Part shown: positions 24,815 through 33,926 of the stretch, one piece after another
Numbering within the stretch: position 1 is the first letter of the stretch
How the letters are laid out: each line of letters begins with the position of its first letter
IMG/VR virus record: IMGVR_UViG_3300006919_000152
Span: 1-37,852 of that record
Length of the DNA stretch: 37,852 bases
Origin: a virus
Reading direction: 5' to 3' (one strand)
Position numbers and translations under genes: made by a program
The notes under the pieces: generated by a model
Told to the model about the DNA's origin: nothing
What the model saw: the letters and a program-made list of their open reading frames with translations, nothing else
Database searches by the model: none

Positions 24815-25531
24815 TTATAGTGTTGTTTGTTTATTACCTTGTTCTAATCCCATTGCACCTTGTGCAACTTCCGCTGACTTTAAATTAAAACCAGCTAGTT
24901 TTAATATTTTGTATACTAATTCTGTTTCTTCTGAAGCATGAAGCTCAAAATCTACAGCTATATTAGCATTGTAAAGAGCTTTATCGTTTACTACTACGTA
25001 AGCCCACTCAACTTTTTTAGGTTTTCTAATGTACTTTATGCCTGTTGGAGTTATTGGACTACCATTATCTACTCTTAGCACGTTGTTTCTTACGTTTGCA
25101 ACTGGCATAGCAGCTGTTGGTTTTAAAAGTGGCATTAGTTTTATCTCGCTAAACTGTTGTGTATTTATTATTTCACAATCAACACCGTTTAACTCTACTC
25201 TATTTATCCTATAAATATAATCTGGTAATATTTTATTTATTCCACCACTACCAGTACCATCATAAATAGAATTATCATTTATAACATTAGTACCATCTAC
25301 TGCTTCAAAAATACCTATTTTTTCGTATAAAATATTTAATGGATCAGAGTAAGCTTCTGTGTTACCAGGTAGCTTGCTGTTTACAGCTACATCAGCAAAG
25401 TACTGCTCAAAAATCTCCATTTGAGCGTGGTTAGCTAGTAAATTAAATTCTTGCGGAGTTACATAACCTCTCTGCTCTTTGTTAGCTAAAGTTAAAACTC
25501 TTTGATATACTGTATCTATACTTACTGCCAT
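24815..25531 (-). CDS. Head-tail connector (tail tubular A / adaptor-like)
   Basis: 238 residues. The first 45 (VSIDTVYQRVLTLANKEQRGY, then VTPQEFNLLANHAQMEIFEQYF) form a helical N-terminus seen in many podovirus and crAss-like connector proteins that bind beneath the portal. A beta-rich middle follows (YIYRINRVELNGVDCEI, GIKYIRKPKKVEWAYVV), and the protein closes with a helix (ETELVYKILKLAGFNLKSAEV). The position between the capsid block and the large tail gene supports the role. A strong hairpin lies just upstream of the start (25547-25585), so the 5' region of this gene may be under RNA-level control. Confidence 0.6.
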   Translation of the reverse strand: MAVSIDTVYQRVLTLANKEQRGYVTPQEFNLLANHAQMEIFEQYFADVAVNSKLPGNTEAYSDPLNILYEKIGIFEAVDGTNVINDNSIYDGTGSGGINKILPDYIYRINRVELNGVDCEIINTQQFSEIKLMPLLKPTAAMPVANVRNNVLRVDNGSPITPTGIKYIRKPKKVEWAYVVVNDKALYNANIAVDFELHASEETELVYKILKLAGFNLKSAEVAQGAMGLEQGNKQTTL

Positions 25532-25546
25532 AATTTCTTTTTAGTT

Positions 25547-25585
25547 TGTAGTTTGCAATCGCCCCGTAGAGCGACTGCATCTACA
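25547..25585. other. Strong imperfect hairpin upstream of connector gene
   Basis: In the 60-base gap between two genes, an inner stem pairs GCAATCGC (25555-25562) with GCGACTGC (25571-25578) around an 8-base loop. On the minus strand one of these 8 pairs is a G-U wobble. After a small internal loop (3 by 2 bases), TGTAG (25547-25551) pairs with CTACA (25581-25585). It is GC-rich in an AT-rich setting. On neither strand is it followed by a T run, so it is not an ordinary intrinsic terminator; an RNA processing, stability or protein-binding site is possible. Confidence 0.6.
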
Positions 25586-25591
25586 GTTAGA

Positions 25592-26452
25592 TTAATTTAA
25601 TCTTTTTTCAATATTTGTGTATATTTCCATACCTTCATCAGTTTTAAACCAAGCAGCCAAAGCTGAGTAAGGATGTTCGTCAAATGGAACATTCATTAGT
25701 TTTCTATCGTTAGAACCCCATGAAAAAGTTCTTTGATCTGAAGATAGTTTTAATATACCCATTTCAGTTGCTCTAATACCAAAGTTTCTAAGTACTACAT
25801 TTTCATCATTTACTAATTCTAAGAATAATTCTGGATTTCTCTTAGCATATAGTAATAAATCTCTTTTAAGCTCTTTAGAACTCATGTCTGATACTTTAGA
25901 ACCAATTTCAACACGCATGATAGCTTCAGCCATATCAATGTCAATATTTTGAGCAGCGTTTAAAGCTTCTATCTCCATTTCTAGCCAAGCTATTTCGCCC
26001 ATTGCTTGTGCAACTGGTTTTTCTTCATAAAACATTATATCTCTATCAGGATGATATAATGAAAGTAATTTTTGTAAAATTGTTTTTTCTTTAGGAACAA
26101 TCAACATACCATTTCTAAAAACAACATGTTCTAATCTTTGATCTCCTTTCATTTCATCTACAAAACAAGTTCTTTGATTTTGACAATACTTAAGTTCTCT
26201 TTCATAACCTTTTTCTTCGTCAAACCAGTGTATATTTGCAGATCTAATAGATCTTGATAAAGGTTTCTTACTACCTTTTAACTTGTATATTCTGTCTTTT
26301 ATTTCCCAACCATCTTCTAGTGTTGGGTTTTTCTTTTCAACTCTTTTTGGTTTTGTAGTTTCTACAATAGGTTTTTCAACTATTAGTTGTTCTGTAACTT
26401 GAGTAACTTCTTCAGTTACTACTTCGTTTTTTGTTTCTTTTTTCTTTGCCAT
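25592..26452 (-). CDS. Conserved phage protein after major capsid, unknown
   Basis: 286 residues, soluble. The first 45 are a low-complexity Lys/Glu/Val/Thr region. The remainder looks like an ordered conserved domain: RSIRSANIHWFDEEKGYERELKYC, a second Cys five residues later (YCQNQRTCF), VFRNGMLIVPKEK, LLSLYHPDRDIMFYE, EIAWLEMEIEALN, a long helix, and RDLLLYAKRNPELFLELVND. Genes like this commonly sit just after the major capsid gene of marine podoviruses; head completion or connector roles are guesses. The gene is separated from the capsid gene by a terminator and preceded by an AT-only leader, so it is probably expressed at a lower level than the capsid. Confidence 0.65.
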   Translation of the reverse strand: MAKKKETKNEVVTEEVTQVTEQLIVEKPIVETTKPKRVEKKNPTLEDGWEIKDRIYKLKGSKKPLSRSIRSANIHWFDEEKGYERELKYCQNQRTCFVDEMKGDQRLEHVVFRNGMLIVPKEKTILQKLLSLYHPDRDIMFYEEKPVAQAMGEIAWLEMEIEALNAAQNIDIDMAEAIMRVEIGSKVSDMSSKELKRDLLLYAKRNPELFLELVNDENVVLRNFGIRATEMGILKLSSDQRTFSWGSNDRKLMNVPFDEHPYSALAAWFKTDEGMEIYTNIEKRLN

Positions 26453-26482
26453 AATATAATATATAATAAAATTAATAAAATA
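26453..26482 (-). promoter_or_regulatory. AT-only leader of the post-capsid gene
   Basis: 30 bases, entirely A/T apart from the flanks, directly between the capsid terminator and the ATG of the 286-residue gene. Read on the minus strand it ends in TTATATTATATTATG. It resembles the leader of the scaffold-like gene (29263-29290); the last 11 bases before the ATG are identical. It could hold a promoter or simply be an unstructured A/T ribosome-loading region of the Bacteroidota type. No -33/-7 pair can be assigned confidently. Confidence 0.3.
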
Positions 26483-26510
26483 AAAGGCCGAGGCCGAAGC
26501 CCCGGTCTTT
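26483..26510 (-). terminator. Intrinsic terminator after major capsid gene, UUCG loop
   Basis: On the minus strand, 14 bases after the capsid stop, a 12-position stem (AAAGACCGGGGC pairing with GCCTCGGCCTTT, one A-C mismatch and one G-U wobble) closes on a C(UUCG)G tetraloop and runs into TTTTATTTTATT. Its G+C richness stands out sharply. This is a textbook rho-independent terminator for transcription arriving from the capsid gene. Leaky termination here would lower expression of the tail genes relative to the capsid. Confidence 0.85.
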
Positions 26511-26524
26511 AATATAAATAATGC

Positions 26525-28030
26525 TTATTTCATTAACATGAAATTGTTAGCACCTTGTGTAACTAAACATCTTTCAGATAAATAGTGGATTTGCATTGCG
26601 TCAAGTGCAGATGTAGCAGCACCAACAGAACCAGTAACCCAAGTTTTCATTTTTCTGTTGTCAGTTTGAGAAGCTCTGTATCTAACATGTAAGAAAGGTC
26701 GTTTAAGATTCTTTCCTAAAGCTTGATCGTAAACAGAAGACACACCAGCAGGGATAACAACACCTCTAATTGCAGCAGAACCTGCAATACGGTTTATTTC
26801 ACCTCTTGTAGCTTTGTCATTTAAGTATCTCATATCTGATTTATAAAAATCATAAGAACCTCTTCGGAAACCAGAGAAACCTAAGTTTAACGCCATATCT
26901 TCAGAGTTATCAAATACACCGTAAGATGTACCACCAGCTCCGTAAGAATTCATAGAAGCTAACATATCATCAATAGCTAAACTAGTAGCTCTATTTACAA
27001 ACATCATGTTTTCTTCAATAGCACCTTGCTTGTCAAACTCAGCTAATATAGCATCAAACTCAGCTAAATCAGTAGCGGCGTTAACACCAGTAACTCCAGA
27101 AGTAACATTACCTCTAGACTCAATAGCAGCAAATAAACCTTCAGTACCAGAACCACCAGCACCAGTATCAGTACCATCACGAACAATACTTCCGTTGAAA
27201 CCAATAATAGAAGCAGCAGCAGTTGTTTCAGCTTCTAACATTTGCATTTCTAAATAATCAGTAAATCTAGCTCTAGTATCACCTTCGGCTTTTAAGTACC
27301 ATAAGTAACCTGACTGACCTTCTTCACCAGTAACTTCTACCCAACCAATTTGAGATGCATCAGAACCTGATACTTCATAGTAATCTTTCATAATGATTGG
27401 CTTGTTGCTGTAAGACTTAAAAGTTGGCGTTAAAGCTGTTCTTTTAGTTGCTTCAGAAGCTCCAGTAATATCAGCATAAGCAGCTCCTTTTCCGTACTCA
27501 GAACCTACAACTAATAATATAGATCCACTAGCAGTAGTTGCGTGACCAGTTAAATCAGCTTTGTCATAAGGCTCAACTGTAATAACAGCTGTAGCTGGAG
27601 TTTCAACTACTAAACATTTAGTAACGATACCAGCTGTTGCTATAATTACAACATCGTTTACTCTAACACCATGAGATGCTACAGCAAAACCATTTTCACC
27701 GTCAGCAGACCCATCGATATCAGTTACAACTGTAAAAGTACCGTTAGTATCACCTGCTGTAGCTACTGTACCTACGTAAGATAAATGTAACCTTCCTTGT
27801 TCAGACCATACGACTTGATCAGACGTCATAGCCTCTTCAGCTCCTACTTGTGCAAGAAAACCTGAAATAGTTCTCGGTCCGAAAACTTCAGCTTCTGCTT
27901 CCATAAGATCTGGTAAATATTGTTGCTCCCATCCAGTTGAACCTCCTGCGAAGTCAATGTAATTTGAGCTTAATGTTTGTTGTTGAGGTGAAGGCACCTT
28001 GTTCAACAAACTTCCTCCTGTAATTGCCAT
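26525..28030 (-). CDS. Major capsid protein (HK97-like), putative
   Basis: 501 residues. Position (terminase, portal, scaffold, this gene, connectors), length and composition fit a major capsid protein. The N-terminus has WEQQYLPDLMEAEAEVFG and then ISGFLAQVGAEEAMTSD and VVWSEQGRLHLSY (to residue 85), a block I recognise from capsid proteins of uncultured marine phages. A Thr/Val/Asp-rich beta insertion of about 100 residues follows (about 87-185), then a mainly helical and mixed body (TAAASIIGFNGS, NMMFVNRATSLAIDDML-type segments, GVVIPAGVSSVYDQ) ending in a conserved C-terminal strand region. It has its own strong terminator directly downstream, as expected for a highly expressed gene. Ala/Gly-rich with few Cys. 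Confidence 0.75.
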   Translation of the reverse strand: MAITGGSLLNKVPSPQQQTLSSNYIDFAGGSTGWEQQYLPDLMEAEAEVFGPRTISGFLAQVGAEEAMTSDQVVWSEQGRLHLSYVGTVATAGDTNGTFTVVTDIDGSADGENGFAVASHGVRVNDVVIIATAGIVTKCLVVETPATAVITVEPYDKADLTGHATTASGSILLVVGSEYGKGAAYADITGASEATKRTALTPTFKSYSNKPIIMKDYYEVSGSDASQIGWVEVTGEEGQSGYLWYLKAEGDTRARFTDYLEMQMLEAETTAAASIIGFNGSIVRDGTDTGAGGSGTEGLFAAIESRGNVTSGVTGVNAATDLAEFDAILAEFDKQGAIEENMMFVNRATSLAIDDMLASMNSYGAGGTSYGVFDNSEDMALNLGFSGFRRGSYDFYKSDMRYLNDKATRGEINRIAGSAAIRGVVIPAGVSSVYDQALGKNLKRPFLHVRYRASQTDNRKMKTWVTGSVGAATSALDAMQIHYLSERCLVTQGANNFMLMK

Positions 28031-28050
28031 TTTTTATAAATTTTAAATTG

Positions 28051-29262
28051 TTATTTGTTTTTATTTTTAATTTTAAACTTAAAATCAGAAGAATCGTTAC
28101 CTAACACTTTAAACTTCATACCACCCGCTTCTATTTTACCATGACTTTGTCTTGGATTCATATCTACGTTTTTAGATTTAGCAATACTATTTTTCATAGC
28201 ATCAGCTTTTCCTTGTTCATAAAAGTGTTTTGCAACAGCATCTGCATTCATAGCTGTATAAAGAGATTTGTGATAACCCTTAGCGTCTGACATTTCATTA
28301 TTTTCGTTCAAAAACTTTTTGACAAAATTATTAATATCACTTTGAGTATTTTTAATCTCACTAGCATTGTTTACATTAAACCTGTATTTTTTATCCCCGA
28401 CGTTATATTCAAAACCTTTGAACTTGTCGTTAAAAACTTGATCAGTTTTTTTCATAAAAACATCAGTATTTTTTTTAGCTGCTTTTTGATTTGTTTCTGA
28501 CTCTTTGTTATATCTATTAAAGAAATCAACTGCTTTTTGCTGCTCAGTTGTGAGCTTGCTTCCAGCTTTAATATCTTCATAGTATTTGGACTTTTGCCCG
28601 TCCAAGTGGCTTTTAGCGTTGGCAACTTGCTCTTTTAACGCTAATTTTTTTCTACGTATATCTCTTTCGTCATCTGTTTCTTCGTTGTAAGAGAACTCGT
28701 CTTCCATAAGGAAGTTAATTTCTTCTGCATTTAAATGTGGCTTTGTTTGCTTGTAGTATTCATATAATAAATCTTGATTATCCATGTTACTATAATCTTG
28801 ATTAAGCTTAACATAGTCACTTAAATCACCACCAGTTTCATCCATAAAATCCATTAACTTTTGGATATTCTCTGGTATTGGTTTACCAGTAGCCTCTGCT
28901 TCAGCTACAGCTTCTTCAACCTGCTCCTCTACTTCAGTAATTTCTTCTTCTGTAGAATCTTCAGTTATTTCTTCTAATGCTGGAGCTTCTTGTGTTTCTG
29001 CTTCCGGCTGTACTTTTTCTTGTTCTTGTGCGGGCTCGGCATTTTCAGACTCTGCAACCACTCCGCTGTCGTCAGTTGAACTTGCTTCAACTTCTGTAGT
29101 TTCTTTTGGTTTTTCATTTTTCTTTTTTTTTGGTGTTGGTGGTTTACTTAAATCTACTTTGATGATATCATCATTTCCAGCTGATTCAAATTTACTTTCA
29201 TCAACTTGTTCAGTTGTTTCTTGTGTAGTTTCTTCAACTACTTGTTCTAATTTTTCTTCCAT
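28051..29262 (-). CDS. Scaffold-like acidic protein
   Basis: 403 residues located between portal and major capsid, where tailed phages keep the scaffold or prohead protease. The first 150 residues are intensely acidic low complexity (Glu/Thr/Val/Gln), broken by one basic patch (PPTPKKKKNEK). The rest is charged helical (DLSDYVKLNQDYSNMDNQDLLYEYYKQ, RRKKLALKEQVANAKSHLDGQ) with a basic C-terminus (KFKVLGNDSSDFKFKIKNKNK) of the sort scaffolds use to contact capsid subunits. No protease motif is visible. An AT-only leader like that of the post-capsid gene precedes its ATG. Confidence 0.6.
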   Translation of the reverse strand: MEEKLEQVVEETTQETTEQVDESKFESAGNDDIIKVDLSKPPTPKKKKNEKPKETTEVEASSTDDSGVVAESENAEPAQEQEKVQPEAETQEAPALEEITEDSTEEEITEVEEQVEEAVAEAEATGKPIPENIQKLMDFMDETGGDLSDYVKLNQDYSNMDNQDLLYEYYKQTKPHLNAEEINFLMEDEFSYNEETDDERDIRRKKLALKEQVANAKSHLDGQKSKYYEDIKAGSKLTTEQQKAVDFFNRYNKESETNQKAAKKNTDVFMKKTDQVFNDKFKGFEYNVGDKKYRFNVNNASEIKNTQSDINNFVKKFLNENNEMSDAKGYHKSLYTAMNADAVAKHFYEQGKADAMKNSIAKSKNVDMNPRQSHGKIEAGGMKFKVLGNDSSDFKFKIKNKNK

Positions 29263-29290
29263 AATATAATATAATAATAATTAATAAATT
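29263..29290 (-). promoter_or_regulatory. AT-only leader of scaffold-like gene
   Basis: 28 bases of pure A/T between the portal stop and the scaffold ATG. On the minus strand it reads from AATTTATTAATT to TATTATATT, and its last 11 bases match the leader at 26453-26482. No Shine-Dalgarno is present, as is usual for Bacteroidota translation. Whether it holds a promoter cannot be told from sequence alone. Confidence 0.3.
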
Positions 29291-31711
29291 TTAACGAGGA
29301 TCAAACCTACCTAAACCAAAGTCACCACCTAGTATATCATTACCTGAAGACTCAAAGTTTTTAGGTGGTTTTTTATTTAATCTTTGATCTATTAGCTCAC
29401 TTTGTTGAGAAGCTTGCATCCTAGTTCTTTCATCTTTACGATCTTCTTTTATCGTTTCTTTCATGTCTACTTGCTTCATGTTCATTTGCTGAAGCTGTTG
29501 GTTGATCTGGAACTCATATTGCATTAACCTCATTTTATGCTCAACTTCTAGTTCCATTTGTTGAGATTTTAAGCTAGACTTAACTTGCTCTAGCTGTGCG
29601 TTGGTCTGCGCTATTGCTTGATTTTTTTGAACTTCAGCTTGAGCAGCAACCTGTTGCGCTTGAGCATTAGCTTGTGCTTGAGCTTGTATATTTTGCTGTT
29701 GCATTTGCTGATCTCTTTGTAGTTTCTTTTTTCTTCTAATCTTCAATACTTGATTAGCTAATTTTACGTTTCTTATTTCTCTAACATCAATAGCATCTTC
29801 AAGATCTATAGTTTTTTGCTGTAGTGCCATTTGAATATTGTTTTCTAATACAGCTTTTTCTTCTTCATCTGGTTGTAACTCTAAAAATATACCAAAATCA
29901 TAAAGATGTAAATCAGACATTTCTTCAAGAGTTGCTAAATTATGACCACCTATTGCTTGTAAAAAAGCATCTTTAGTTGGCGAGTACTCAAGTATATCAG
30001 ATATTCTAAGCGATAAACACTCTGCGGTTTCAGTTGTTAAAAACAAACCAGCTTGAAGTATATGTCTTGTTGCAGTATTGCTGTTTGCCGCTGCAAGTTT
30101 TTGAATACCAACTAAAGCGTTTTTGTCTGGAGTACTACCGTCTCTAGCTTCGTTTAACCCGGTTACATCTCTTATCATTTGTAAGTAGTAGTTATAATTA
30201 CCTATAAGAGCTTGCATTTTATTGCCACCACTACCTGATGTTATTTCTTGTATAGGAACTTTGCCAGGATTCATTTCACCTTCACTAGTAAAAGATCTAC
30301 CTATAACACTACCAGTTTGAAAAAACATATTTAGTGCTTCTTGCGGATTATAATTTGTACCATTACCTAAATCAACTTCAGCTAAACCATCAGCGTCTAA
30401 ATAAACACCATCTGGTACCATTCGCGACATTACTTGTTGTAATTTTAAATGAGTTAACTGTATCATGTCAGCAAAACCAGTTATACGTTTTACTAAAGAA
30501 TCTATTTTACCATTGTACATTCTAGGTGCCACAATGCTGTAGTTCATTTTAACTTTAGTATAGTCACTTTTAGGTCGCATCATATTTGACGCCATTTCCC
30601 ATTTAAGTAGTTTGTCGGTACCAAGTATCATGGCGCCATCATAAAGTACTTCTATAGATCTTTGAAGTTTAGAGTAGTTAAACTCAACATCAGTAGGCGG
30701 ATTAAAAGAGTCATCTTTAGGTATTATTTTCATAGCACCACTACCTGTTTCTTTAACTTTATAAACTTCATTCATGTAGGTTTTATAATTAAAATATAAA
30801 ACTTGAATAGTGTTATTGTCTTCTTTTTCTATTGAATATCTTGAGTTATAACTGTTTCTATTATAACTTTTGTTTTTCATTATTTCTTCTAAATCAGACT
30901 CTGTTAAATGAGGAAATTGTTTAGCTAATTCGTTTACAGGTATAGTTTTAACTTCACCAACATAATATATATCATCGAAAAAAGGTGAATCACTATAAGA
31001 ATAAACTAAGTTCGCTGGGTCTACATAGTCAATAGTAACACCTTCTGAAGTATTAAACCCTGTTTTAACAGCACCTATACCTAAAACAGCTAAGTCGTAA
31101 TAAAACCTTTTTTTAATTAACTCGTATTTATTCCCTTCTAATAAAGTGTTTATTGCTTGTTCTTCTGCTATTTCAACCGCTTGCTTGTACGTAAGCTGCA
31201 TGTGTAATTGTAACTCTTCTTCTGAGTCTGGTAAAGTTTCTGGATCGTTATCTGCTATTTGAATACCAAAAGCTTGTTCTGTATATGCGTTTAATTCTTT
31301 AGTACGCATATCAGCTAATATAGACTCCATGTATTCAGTTCTTTTGCTAACACCGTAGGGGTCTTGAGAAAAAGCTTTTATATTGTACAGGCGCTCCGTC
31401 ATACCGTTAACAACAATATCTACAAACTTAGAAATAATTGGTACTGGCTTCCAATCTAAATTTAAATAGGACAAGTCACCGTTTATAGATAATTCATCCT
31501 TATATTTTTGTATAGATTGTTCGCCTCTAGCGTATAATCTTAAACTGTGAAAATTATTATAGTTAGATTTATACCTATTGTTATTTCTATCGTTATTAAA
31601 CCACTCTTGCTCTATTGCTTTACCTACTTTCAAACCGTATTCGTAACTTATTTTTTCAGCGTCACTTACTGTTTGACTAGGAAAATAACTTTTAATGCCA
31701 GAATATGCCAT
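29291..31711 (-). CDS. Portal protein
   Basis: 806 residues. The N-terminal half has NNFHSLRLYARGEQSIQKYKD, SYLNLDWKPVPIISKFVDIVV and ERLYNIKAFSQDP, a pattern I associate with portal proteins of crAss-like and related Bacteroidota podoviruses. The clip/stem region includes SVIGRSFTSEGEMNPGKVPIQ and MIRDVTGLNEARDGSTP. The last 140 residues (about 666-806) are a Gln/Ala coiled coil, a long C-terminal barrel-like extension as in podovirus portals, ending in a Gly/Asp/Phe tail. It begins one base after the terminase stop and is followed by the scaffold-like gene. Portals form the dodecameric ring through which DNA is packaged and released. Confidence 0.85.
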   Translation of the reverse strand: MAYSGIKSYFPSQTVSDAEKISYEYGLKVGKAIEQEWFNNDRNNNRYKSNYNNFHSLRLYARGEQSIQKYKDELSINGDLSYLNLDWKPVPIISKFVDIVVNGMTERLYNIKAFSQDPYGVSKRTEYMESILADMRTKELNAYTEQAFGIQIADNDPETLPDSEEELQLHMQLTYKQAVEIAEEQAINTLLEGNKYELIKKRFYYDLAVLGIGAVKTGFNTSEGVTIDYVDPANLVYSYSDSPFFDDIYYVGEVKTIPVNELAKQFPHLTESDLEEIMKNKSYNRNSYNSRYSIEKEDNNTIQVLYFNYKTYMNEVYKVKETGSGAMKIIPKDDSFNPPTDVEFNYSKLQRSIEVLYDGAMILGTDKLLKWEMASNMMRPKSDYTKVKMNYSIVAPRMYNGKIDSLVKRITGFADMIQLTHLKLQQVMSRMVPDGVYLDADGLAEVDLGNGTNYNPQEALNMFFQTGSVIGRSFTSEGEMNPGKVPIQEITSGSGGNKMQALIGNYNYYLQMIRDVTGLNEARDGSTPDKNALVGIQKLAAANSNTATRHILQAGLFLTTETAECLSLRISDILEYSPTKDAFLQAIGGHNLATLEEMSDLHLYDFGIFLELQPDEEEKAVLENNIQMALQQKTIDLEDAIDVREIRNVKLANQVLKIRRKKKLQRDQQMQQQNIQAQAQANAQAQQVAAQAEVQKNQAIAQTNAQLEQVKSSLKSQQMELEVEHKMRLMQYEFQINQQLQQMNMKQVDMKETIKEDRKDERTRMQASQQSELIDQRLNKKPPKNFESSGNDILGGDFGLGRFDPR

Positions 31712-31712
31712 A

Positions 31713-33926
31713 CTATTTTATTATTTGTGAATTTGTTCCAGTATTAGTATACTTAGAAATATTTATGTTTAATTTAGGTTTTTCAACCTTAACATTTGGC
31801 ATGTATAAATGTCTGTTATTAGCCATTATTGCTAATCCAGAACTTATAGATGCATCGTGCTTTGTTCTTTTGTTTATATCAAACTTACTCCAATCATTTA
31901 ATAATTCGTTAAAATATAGATCTCCAAACGTACCATCTTGCTTCATGCCTACATGGTCTTGTATATACATTTCAATAGCTGCCGCGTGTGCTTGTTTTAT
32001 ATCTTCGCTTGAGTTTGGTATACCACCAACTTCTTTTTCTGCTGTTGATAATTTGTTCCAAGATTTATCGGGCCTGTTCATACTAAATCCTCTATATCCT
32101 CTTCTTCTTAAATAATAAAGAAGTCTTGGTTTGTTGTTCTCTGCAAGTATAGGCATACCATAAAAAACTAATGCCATTAATACGTCTTCAAAGAATATTT
32201 CAGCTGTAGGTGGTCTTGATAAGTACTCTAAAAAAAAGCTATTCGCAGGAGCGTCCTCCATGCTAAACCTGGTTAAGCCGTGTAATGCTCCTTTAGAACC
32301 TTCTCCATCTACAGTTCCTGATATATCATAAGAGTCACAACCAAATGCTCCCATGTGTTCATTACCAGGATATTTTATACCGTTTTTCAATACCACTCTA
32401 TTTTGTAATTGCTGAGGTGGAACCCAGCTAACTTTAAATCTACCTTTTGGATCTGGGTAATAAATCACTTGTGAATCTTTTATTCCATTAATCCATTGGA
32501 AATTACCTGTTGTAACACCGAGTGTTCTAGACATTTCTTCATTATAATCTATTTGCTCATATATTTTAACAAGATTAAATATAGAGTTTTTAGTTTCATC
32601 TCTAAACGCGTGCTCTTCAGTTCTAGGAAACTGCCGGTAAAATTCGTTTAAAGCATCTTGATCACTTTTCAAGCCGTCTACTTCGTTTTGCCAACTATCT
32701 ATTACTCCTATATCTATTAGTTCACCGTCTGGGGCAAGCACATCGCTGTCAGGAGTAGTGAATACTGGAACTCCGTACTCATCAATAAATCCTTCGTAGT
32801 TCCACTCCATTGGGATAAACAAAGAGTATAAACCAGATTTTGTCTGGCCATTTCTATTTCTCTTAGTGACATCTGACGCATTGTATAATTTTTTAAAGTT
32901 ATCGCCTCCTTTGTCCAAGGCATTACTCGTTGAACCCATCATGCACTTACCAATTATTCTACTACCTAATCGTAAACATGTTTTTGTTACTCTCCAGTTG
33001 TTTAAAATATTATCTGGCCTTTCCCATTTACCGCTTTCATCATGAACTAGTAAATTTAGTTTTTCACCATCATAACTATTGTCACCAGTGTTTTTCCAAT
33101 CAATAGTCGTATCTAGTCCTTGTATATCTTCTAGCTTCTCGTTTGATGTAATTTTTTTTCTTGTGAATTTACTTGCTGGAACTCTGTAGGCTAATTCAGA
33201 CTTTGGCCTATCCATACCATCTTGAATAGGTTTAAAGAAAAAAGGATAATTAATACTAATAGGTACAACTTTATCTGTAAACATTTTTTTAGCATCTGCA
33301 CCTGTTTTAGATAATATCCCATATCTACTATCACTTGCAAGAGTGGCTAAATTAACTGTTTCTGCAGATGACATAAACGAAAACCCTGATCTTCTGTTTT
33401 TTAAGTAGCACATACCGTAGCACCTTTTGTCTGCTTTACATGCTTCCCAGAATATATAAAACAATCTATTAGCTTCTCTAAAGTCTGGAGCGCCTACATC
33501 TATTTTACTCCATTGTAAATACATGTAATGAGCACCTGTTACCCAAGTTGGTTTATTGTTGTTCATAAACCAAAAACCCTCATCTCTTCTTTTAAACTCT
33601 TCGTCTATATAATCAAACCACTGTTCTTTTTGCTCTTCAGGGTAGTTTCTCCAGTCAAATATATTTTTTAAACGCTCTATTTCTTTTGGTTGTTCAAACC
33701 GTACCCATTTATTTAACTCATGTACGTGCACTCGCACTGGCTGTTTTGGCAGCGCGATACGCAAATTTTGTATTTCAACCACTTCACCAATTTGCCCAGT
33801 TTTAGAGATAACCACGACATCATGTTCTTTATCATATCCATATTTCCATTTTTTAGATTTGTTAAGCCGACTTATAGTCGTGCGTTTAATAGGTTCTATT
33901 GTTTTAACTAAACTTTGCTCGTACAT
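31713..33926 (-). CDS. terL: Large terminase subunit (ATPase-nuclease)
   Basis: 737 residues, longer than the usual 450-650. The ATPase part has conserved blocks WVTGAHYMYLQWSKIDVG and ACKADKRCYGMCYLKNRRSGFSF; the Walker A position (176-184, KNRRSGFSF) is non-canonical, lacking GKS/T. Walker B is NLLVHDE (D296, E297), and the coupling motif is GSTS (331-334). The nuclease part supplies the acidic triad of an RNase-H fold: D531 in GCDSYD, E580/D581 in IFFEDV and D691 in KHDASISSG. Terminases cut and pump concatemeric DNA into the prohead through the portal, which lies immediately downstream. Start overlaps the upstream stop as TAATG. Confidence 0.85.
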   Translation of the reverse strand: MYEQSLVKTIEPIKRTTISRLNKSKKWKYGYDKEHDVVVISKTGQIGEVVEIQNLRIALPKQPVRVHVHELNKWVRFEQPKEIERLKNIFDWRNYPEEQKEQWFDYIDEEFKRRDEGFWFMNNNKPTWVTGAHYMYLQWSKIDVGAPDFREANRLFYIFWEACKADKRCYGMCYLKNRRSGFSFMSSAETVNLATLASDSRYGILSKTGADAKKMFTDKVVPISINYPFFFKPIQDGMDRPKSELAYRVPASKFTRKKITSNEKLEDIQGLDTTIDWKNTGDNSYDGEKLNLLVHDESGKWERPDNILNNWRVTKTCLRLGSRIIGKCMMGSTSNALDKGGDNFKKLYNASDVTKRNRNGQTKSGLYSLFIPMEWNYEGFIDEYGVPVFTTPDSDVLAPDGELIDIGVIDSWQNEVDGLKSDQDALNEFYRQFPRTEEHAFRDETKNSIFNLVKIYEQIDYNEEMSRTLGVTTGNFQWINGIKDSQVIYYPDPKGRFKVSWVPPQQLQNRVVLKNGIKYPGNEHMGAFGCDSYDISGTVDGEGSKGALHGLTRFSMEDAPANSFFLEYLSRPPTAEIFFEDVLMALVFYGMPILAENNKPRLLYYLRRRGYRGFSMNRPDKSWNKLSTAEKEVGGIPNSSEDIKQAHAAAIEMYIQDHVGMKQDGTFGDLYFNELLNDWSKFDINKRTKHDASISSGLAIMANNRHLYMPNVKVEKPKLNINISKYTNTGTNSQIIK

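Noticed and set aside
31705-32115. 136-codon plus-strand open frame at the terminase/portal junction
   Set aside because: Antisense to the terminase nuclease domain, whose catalytic residues are intact.
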